A stretch of 64,000 nt of DNA from Carposina sasakii (Eukaryota > Arthropoda > Insecta > Lepidoptera > Carposinidae), in the NCBI GenBank assembly GCA_014607495.2, contig CP053152.1, positions 3,658,001-3,722,000 of the forward strand. Reading direction: 5' to 3'. This document shows, one piece after another, positions 43,828 through 64,000 of the stretch; the first letter of the stretch is position 1; the number at the start of each line of letters is the position of its first letter. Below the pieces are notes generated by a model. That model was not told the origin of the DNA. It searched no databases and saw only the letters and a program-made list of their open reading frames with translations. The position numbers and the translations under genes were made by a program.

Positions 43828-45144
43828 TTACTTTGGCATTTCTGCTATACAAAGAGTGGCATTAGTTCCTCCAAAACCAAAAGAATTTTTCAATGCAACT
43901 CTTCTATGAGGAGATCCCCATTTAGTAGTTCTTGTAATATAATTTAAATCATCAACAGGTTCTTCTAGATTTAAAGTTGGTGGCAATAATCCATGATAAC
44001 AAGCCAAGATGGTAAAGGCTGCTTCTAGGTTACCAGCTGCTCCTAGCAAATGTCCATGGGCTCCCTTTGTAGATGATATAGATATTTTAGTACTATGTTC
44101 ATTGAAGAGAGTTTTAATAGCTGTAGACTCTATTCCATCTCCTATGGGGGTTGATGTTGCATGAGCATTAATATATGTGATCTCCTCTTTTTCCAAACCA
44201 GCATCTCTTAATGCCCTATCCATGCACAGAATAGCCCCACTACCATCTTCTCTTGGTGTAGTAATGTGGGATGCATCACCTGATAATCCATAACCTAAGA
44301 TTTCCGCATATATCTTGGCATCTCTTTGAATAGCATGTTCATATTCTTCAAGAACTAACACAGCTGCTCCCTCACCCATTACAAATCCATCCCGTTTTTT
44401 GTCAAAGGGTCTCGAAGCTTTTGTAGGTTCATCATTGAATGAAGTACTAAGGGCTCTTAATCTACTAAACCCAGCTATAGCTAAGGGGCTAATACAAGAT
44501 TCTGCGCCACCACAAACCATCACATCAGCATCACCATGTCTAATAAACCTGAAGGCATCTCCGATTGAGTGAGCACCAGTGGCACATGCTGTAGAAACTG
44601 CATGGTTTGGTCCTCTGAAGCCATATTTTATACTAATTTGACCAGCAGCCATATTTGGAAGTATTCTAGGCACAAAAAACGGACTAACCTTATTGTAACC
44701 TAATTTCAAATCCTCATATGTTTTGCAAACATCCTGCAAGTCAATCATTCCCATACCAAGAGCTACACCAGTGACTTCCTTATCCATATTGGTTTCTGGC
44801 AACCACTTAGAATCATGTAATGCTTCTGATGTGGCAACTAGAGCTAAACATGTTGCAGGTGCCATTGATTTTAAATTAGACTTTGATAGTGCTTTTGCGA
44901 CACTATCTTCTTTTAAAACAGGAATGACCCCTGCGACCTTGCACGGTAGTTTGGAAAATTCTTCGTCTTGTAGAGCGACTATTCCACAGTGCCCATTTAA
45001 GAGGGTTTTCCATACAATTTCTGTTCCATTCCCAAGAGGGCAAACTACTCCTATACCAGTAACTACGACTCTTCTTCGAGCAGTAATATTGCACACTTTT
45101 CGAATATGTGGATGAATGAAACTTGGTTTAATCATTTTATTCAT
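43828..45144 (-). CDS. OXSM: OXSM, mitochondrial beta-ketoacyl-ACP synthase
   Basis: Condensing enzyme (KAS II type) of mitochondrial fatty acid synthesis, which also supplies the octanoyl precursor of lipoate. Single exon, 438 residues (human 459). The N-terminus (about 25 residues, Lys/Arg/His-containing, few acidic residues) is a likely mitochondrial presequence; the mature domain starts [18 protein letters not shown]. The active-site cysteine is C187 in [15 protein letters not shown], with histidines H328 ([12 protein letters not shown]) and H365 ([12 protein letters not shown]) and lysine K360. The C-terminal [12 protein letters not shown] loop is present. No damage. The absence of introns next to multi-exon neighbours is notable. 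Confidence 0.96.
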   Translation of the reverse strand: MNKMIKPSFIHPHIRKVCNITARRRVVVTGIGVVCPLGNGTEIVWKTLLNGHCGIVALQDEEFSKLPCKVAGVIPVLKEDSVAKALSKSNLKSMAPATCLALVATSEALHDSKWLPETNMDKEVTGVALGMGMIDLQDVCKTYEDLKLGYNKVSPFFVPRILPNMAAGQISIKYGFRGPNHAVSTACATGAHSIGDAFRFIRHGDADVMVCGGAESCISPLAIAGFSRLRALSTSFNDEPTKASRPFDKKRDGFVMGEGAAVLVLEEYEHAIQRDAKIYAEILGYGLSGDASHITTPREDGSGAILCMDRALRDAGLEKEEITYINAHATSTPIGDGIESTAIKTLFNEHSTKISISSTKGAHGHLLGAAGNLEAAFTILACYHGLLPPTLNLEEPVDDLNYITRTTKWGSPHRRVALKNSFGFGGTNATLCIAEMPK

Positions 45145-45890
45145 GATGAATCATATATACTATACCTAAACGAAATATTCAATCCATAATTCATAAAGGT
45201 GTCATTATAGTTGGGTTAGGTTTATTTAGCCAATGTAGGTTATCTAAAACGAAAATACCACAATGAATACCTAACCAATCCAATATGGGTATATTTTTAA
45301 TTACTTAGAACCGTGCTTTTAATATGAGTTTCTATTTTCTTTCATAATAATTTTTTGCTCCTGTTGATTGATTCTAGAGTAGTAATATTCTTTGATTCTC
45401 TTTCTACGTCCTGTTGGTTGTGGTTTTGCTAGGCTAGAAAAAAAAAAAAACTTGGATTCGGCGGGAAAAGCTGGAAGGGTGCAGGTGTAATTTTCTTGTG
45501 AAAATCAAAAATTATTTTGTAAATGGCTTGCATATGTCCGTAAAGTGATGTTTTTACTTGTGATGTGAATCTAGTGCGTGTGCATGGTTTTATACGCAGG
45601 TAAGCCGAGTAAAACTAGCCCGATTACGATCTCTTCATGGGCGCATGTAAGTTGTTTCTGCAATAATTATTCATTTTGACTAACTTTACACTTGTTCTTG
45701 AGGATTTTCCCGACGTTTTCATTCATCATCATCATCCATCATAAATTCAGGAATCATTTACTAAAGACAATGGCTGTATGGGCTTAGTTCTCCTTGCCTT
45801 TCCTTCAGGATAAACTAAAAAAAAGGTTAAGTTTTGTTTACAAATATAAAATATGTTTTTAGAAAATCTAAGTTGTCCGTAATTTAATAT
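45145..45890. promoter_or_regulatory. Divergent promoter region between OXSM and neuferricin
   Basis: 746 bases separate the two ATGs. It contains a GC-poor stretch with gctagaaaaaaaaaaaact and ggcgggaaaagctggaaggg near 45440-45480, and a minus-strand family A repeat at 45690-45825. No TATA box is obvious. Confidence 0.5.
45690..45825 (-). repeat. Family A repeat, minus orientation
   Basis: cacttgttcttgaggatttt cccgacgttttcattcatca, then ggaatcatttactaaagaca atggctgtatgggcttagtt ctccttgcctttccttcagg ataaac. Its T-rich end (a-run on the plus strand) ends 66 bases before the neuferricin ATG. Confidence 0.85.
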
Positions 45891-47394
45891 ATGATGGCAT
45901 TACATTTATCGCCCTTTCAAAATTCTAGATTATCAATAGCAATAGTGATAGTGGCAATAGCCATAATTTTACAGTTAAAATTCGACTTTAATTTTATAAC
46001 TTTCTTTAGTAGCTTTAAAATATTTAATTTAAGTAAAACATTGCCTAAACTTAAGCAAAGTGTATATTATACTCAAGATTTATCACAGTATAATGGAATA
46101 GTTAAAAATAAACTTTATTTAGCAGTCCTAGGTACAATTTATGATGTCAGTGCAGGAAGTAAACATTATGGCAAGGGAGGGTCATACCATTATTTTATAG
46201 GTATTTTAGTTTGAAAATGATCTTTATTACTCCTAGATACTTGATTGTGGGTACTATGTATGGCACCTAAATATTTACTAGGATTTGAAGCTGCCTTCTA
46301 CTTATAATGTGACATCACTACTCACTTCATTAGTGCACATAAAAATTTATAATGACATTTTTTCAATTTTAGGTAAAGATGGCTCAAGGGCTTTAATTAC
46401 AGGAGATTTCAAAGATGAAAGTACAGCCAAGGATCATGTACTAGATTTATCATGTGACAGCCTATTCACATTAGTGCAATGGAAGGATACATATAAACAA
46501 AAATATATTTATAAAGGTAGGATAAAGAGTAGAAAAGTATTGTTTTTATTTCATATCATTTAGTCATATTACAGACAATATCTTTTACACCAACTCTCTC
46601 ATTGTAGGAGTATTAAATGGCAGATTTTATGATGAAAATGGTCAAGAGACAGAATATATGAAGGAATTTCTCAAAAAACTTGAGATCTGTGAGGTTGAGA
46701 AAGAGAAGGCTAGACAAGAGGAGATAATGTTTCCTCCATGCAATATGGCTTGGAGTATAGATGAAGGAACTAAAGTCTGGTGTACTAAGTCAAGGTGGAT
46801 TGTTTTTGCAGCTCCAATCAAATAAAAACTTTATTTAAGTATATTCAGATATAATGGAATGGTCCATTTAAGACTAGCCAAGTGGCCAGTACTCTAAAAA
46901 GCAAAGTGGGGCCAATGCCTTGCACACACACACAGCAAAATATGCATACTTGAGCTTGGAGTAAGATACATTAAAAAACTACACAATATTATGTATTTAT
47001 TTGCATTAACGAAACTGCATTCAACTTTGCAATAAGGATTAATGCAGTGAGTTATCTTTAAAGATACATATTTTAGTTGGAGGATAGCTTGCAGTGCTTG
47101 CATTACATCTGTTCTGTGGGCTTATAGTCTAAAAAATTAACCTTGGCCTTTTGTTTGTAGAATCACTGTACTCTTACACTTAGATACTTACTAATCTAAT
47201 CATATTATCTTATCCTTTGTAGTGGAGGTATAACAAGAAGCTGGGTTGGAGTTCCTCGTCAGCTATTCACTCCTGGTAAAGAGAAGCCTATTTGTGTGTG
47301 TATTAATCAATCAGTTAACAATAATTTAGCCTTAATAAAGGAATATGCTGGCTGCCCACAACAATCTACTACATGTGTAATTAAGAATGATTAA
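45891..47394 (+). CDS. CYB5D2: Neuferricin (CYB5D2), heme-binding MAPR family
   Basis: Cytochrome-b5-like extracellular heme-binding protein; the vertebrate protein promotes neuronal differentiation. Four exons: 45891-46200, 46373-46516, 46608-46794 and 47223-47394; 270 residues (human 264). A hydrophobic segment at residues 14-30 (LSIAIVIVAIAIILQL) is a signal anchor. The heme-binding domain reads YTQDLSQYNGIVKNKLYLAV, LGTIYDVSAGSKHYGKGGSY and YFIGKDGSRALITGDF. The C-terminal module has MFPPCNMAWSIDEGTKVWCT and SWVGVPRQLFTPGKEKPICV C, with cysteines typical of a secreted domain. Splice phases 1, 1 and 2 are consistent. Confidence 0.94.
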
Positions 47395-47533
47395 CACATT
47401 TGCTGCCAGCAGAATTTCTAAAGGTGCCGACAAATGTCAACGCCTAATGCAAGGATGCAAATAAGCGTCAGCTGCACCTCTAGAAAGTCTAAGACACAAA
47501 TATGTAGTTGCTGGCACTGAATGTGTTAATCAG
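47390..47533. mobile_element. MITE with ttaacacatt ends overlapping the neuferricin stop
   Basis: ttaacacatttgctgccagc on the left mirrors gttgctggcactgaatgtgt taa on the right. The left end includes the TAA stop of neuferricin (47392-47394), so the insertion may have set the C-terminus. Confidence 0.65.
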
Positions 47534-47867
47534 TATTCTGTCATATTAGTAGAAGCACAGCACAGCATGAATGTGATTAAGTAATTCCTTCAGTATGTAA
47601 TTACCTATTATCAAATAAAATAACTTTTTCATAGAAATAGACCTTAGTGGTACTAAAAAGTAATTAAGAATATAATTTTGAATTTCTGAAATGTAAGATA
47701 CCTAATAATAAAGTGAATTATGTAAGTATTTTTCATTTGCATTTTATTTATTAGTCATTGATTACAAACATCTTACATTACATATTCAGATTGACAGTAA
47801 TACCATAGGTAAGTTGAAATAAATTCACAATAGTTATATCAAAAAATGTTTAGGTATGTCAAGGTGC

Positions 47868-48501
47868 CTAATCACTTGTGGTAATCTGGTTAGATGATGT
47901 TTCTGTTTTTACTACTTCATCTAACTCAAGGCATTCAATTGTTTTGAGAAACACCTGCATAGGTATCTTTTTACGATTGAGAAATGATTTGTTTCCCAGC
48001 AATTTCTTTATTTTTGCTCTGCGCCTCTTTATTTTCTCTTTAGTGTATTGGTTGCCTAATTGAAATGTTAACAGTCTTTTCACCTTTCTACCACCAATTA
48101 AAGTTTGTGTGTTATGATTATCAGTCTTCGGTTCTTCATATATAGTTTCTAGGGTTTGAGATATGTTTTTCACATTTTTATTTAAATACAACGCTTCGAT
48201 TTGTTTTGGATTCGCATTTTCAATCAAAATATTTTTGCGAGGTTTCATGCTTACTCTACGGTTTGATGGCTTACTTATTTCTGGCATAAAAGACTTTCGT
48301 TTTCTTAACACCCTGGAGGCGGATTCCAGAGGTTTATCCTCGTCGTGAGATCCCCCTACTTCCATTAAGTCTAAATGAGCCATTTTGTTTGGCAATTCTG
48401 TATCAACCCTGTAAATTTGTAGAAATATAAATATATGTATTAGATAAAAAGATAGATCTAACTTTATTGAGATTTTTACTGTTTCGTTACCTTAACTCCA
48501 T
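47868..48501 (-). CDS. Tantalus-like small basic nuclear protein
   Basis: Two exons, 48491-48501 (only 11 bases, ATGGAGTTAAG) and 47868-48408, give 183 residues. The diagnostic stretch is IEALYLNKNVKNISQTLETI YEEPK (residues about 74-98), the pattern of the Tantalus domain of PRR14/PRR14L and fly tantalus: L-Y-LNKN followed by LETIYEEP. The rest is basic, with RVLRKRKSF, RRVSMKPRKN and KEKIKRRRAKIKKLLGNK, likely nuclear localisation signals. Vertebrate PRR14 tethers heterochromatin to the lamina; fly tantalus binds Asx. The family call comes from one short motif, so it is moderate. Confidence 0.6.
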
Positions 48502-48705
48502 TTTTAAACTCGGGAACACTCAATTATATCTATTAGGTATTTAATACATCTTTTGTTAAATATGTATTATTATTTACTATTAATTCTATAGCATCAGAAA
48601 CCGTTGAAACGACATCCAAAACGAAAAAATTCGCAATTAAAGAAAAACATGCAATCAAGGACGCACAGCTGCGCTTTGACAGCTGTTTTTTAATTTGACA
48701 TTTTA

Positions 48706-48800
48706 ACTTTTTATTTATCCCGACGGAAAGGCAAGGGGAACTAAGCCCATACAGCCATTGTCTTTAGTAAATGATTTCTAAATTTATGATGGATGATATT
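48706..48800 (+). repeat. Family A repeat upstream of the Tantalus-like gene
   Basis: ctttttatttatcccgacgg aaaggcaaggggaactaagc ccatacagccattgtcttta gtaaatgatttctaaattta tgatggatga. Begins 205 bases upstream of the ATG, T-rich end facing it. Confidence 0.85.
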
Positions 48801-48894
48801 GAATTCTTTACATTTTTACTTATGGCTTTCATCACTAGCTCACAACAGCCTATTTCCGATTCATTTTGATACGTGATTTCTTTAATCATTAAAG

Positions 48895-48965
48895 TGTGAC
48901 GGCCGATTGGTCTAGTAGGTAGTGACCCTGCCTGCGACGCCATAGGTCCTGGGTTCGATACACTT
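48895..48965 (+). mobile_element. tRNA-like SINE head
   Basis: gtgacggccgattggtctag taggtagtgaccctgcctgc gacgccataggtcctgggtt cgatacac has a box A (tggtctagtagg) and box B (gggttcgatac). The usual body seen at 36178 is missing after it. Confidence 0.65.
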
Positions 48966-48999
48966 AAGATAAATTAAAACATGTATTTGTTTTATAACG

Positions 49000-49741
49000 A
49001 TTTATTGTACAAAACAATAATACATTTAAAATGTACAGGTATGTTTAAATTTTTGGACATGATTAGGTCCCAAACATTGGACAAATGTATATCCTTCACT
49101 TACAGACACCATATTGCTCGTCGAGGTGTCAGCACTAATAGAAACAGACTCGGCTCTATATAAGCAAACTAGAATATAAGAATAAAAATATAACAATAAA
49201 TTAAATAAAGAGTGCTGTCAACTTAAGTACATTGTCTATTGCACTGCTTTTGTCGACGGGCACCATGTAGTCTTTAATTAAAACAACGTAATTTAACAAA
49301 TCGATAAATCACCTAAGCATACTGTGTTTATATACACATTATGAACATGTCCTCTCTGATGAGTAACCGCGGGTGAGCAGGCTGGGCCGCCTCTGCACCG
49401 GCCGCCGTCCGCGACGCCTCGTCCTAGCCTAACACATTCGCGACGCATCTTTCAACTTATACACTAGCAACCAATCGAAGACGAGAGCGGCAGACCGGGG
49501 AGAAGCGGCTGAGGAACTATGTATCGGTGGCGTTTACCACTTGTCAATGACAATCTCGTTCGCTGCAAAACAACGGGATTGTTAGTGGTTGCGCGGTGGA
49601 GCGGGGCGGCCGTCCGAACTTACTATGGAGAGATCACAACCGTGTGGTTACTAAATGTGTAGTTTTACTGCGGGATCACAACAAACAATGAGTGTTCATG
49701 GAATATGTGCGTGCAGATGCGCTGCGGCGGCGACGCGGCGC
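49000..49741 (-). other. Putative 3' UTR of the short SERCA isoform
   Basis: Minus-strand sequence after the TAA at 49742-49744. It includes a GC-rich stretch (49370-49620) and a possible AATAAA (tttatt at 49002-49007). The assignment depends on the mini terminal exon being real. Confidence 0.35.

Positions 49742-64000
<14,259 letters not shown>

Overview
The window is nuclear DNA of a lepidopteran insect (moth or butterfly). The genes have introns with GT-AG junctions, the intergenic DNA is AT-rich, and insect orthologues lie among many short repeats typical of Lepidoptera: tRNA-headed SINEs, 'cggacgcccgcgactccgtccgcgtgg' retroelement tails, foldback MITEs, a mariner and Penelope-like elements. 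I cannot name the species. Coding exons were assembled by eye from splice sites, reading phase and remembered family sequences; all exon sums below are in frame.

Layout. (1) 216-1172 (+): last two exons of ALDH7A1 (antiquitin). (2) 1531-3355 (-): METTL5 and, 10 bases upstream of its ATG on the same strand, the stop codon of INIP/SOSS-C, a tandem that looks dicistronic. (3) 9132-30914 (-): one large BTB/POZ transcription factor gene. Four shared exons (BTB plus linker) can join either a two-finger C2H2 terminal exon (24142-24338) or a three-exon BEN-domain tail (17928-18052, 14457-14779, 9132-9297). Its introns hold most of the window's mobile DNA, including a 2 kb head-to-head Penelope palindrome. 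(4) 32508-33362 (-): SBDS. (5) 35211-42128 (+): GGNBP2 homologue in nine exons. (6) 43828-45144 (-): OXSM, one exon, divergent from (7) 45891-47394 (+): neuferricin (CYB5D2). (8) 47868-48501 (-): a small Tantalus-like nuclear protein. (9) 49742-64000 (-): SERCA calcium pump, N-terminus outside the window, with two possible C-termini, one from a 23-base terminal exon.

Most of the complete genes are housekeeping genes: ribosome biogenesis and rRNA modification (SBDS, METTL5), DNA repair (INIP), mitochondrial fatty acid synthesis (OXSM), lysine catabolism (ALDH7A1) and calcium transport (SERCA). They form no single pathway. The most interesting signals are the BTB gene with BEN or zinc-finger endings, the INIP-METTL5 tandem, the SERCA mini terminal exon, the TSD-flanked Penelope inverted dimer, and a short repeat that sits in the same orientation just upstream of five start codons.
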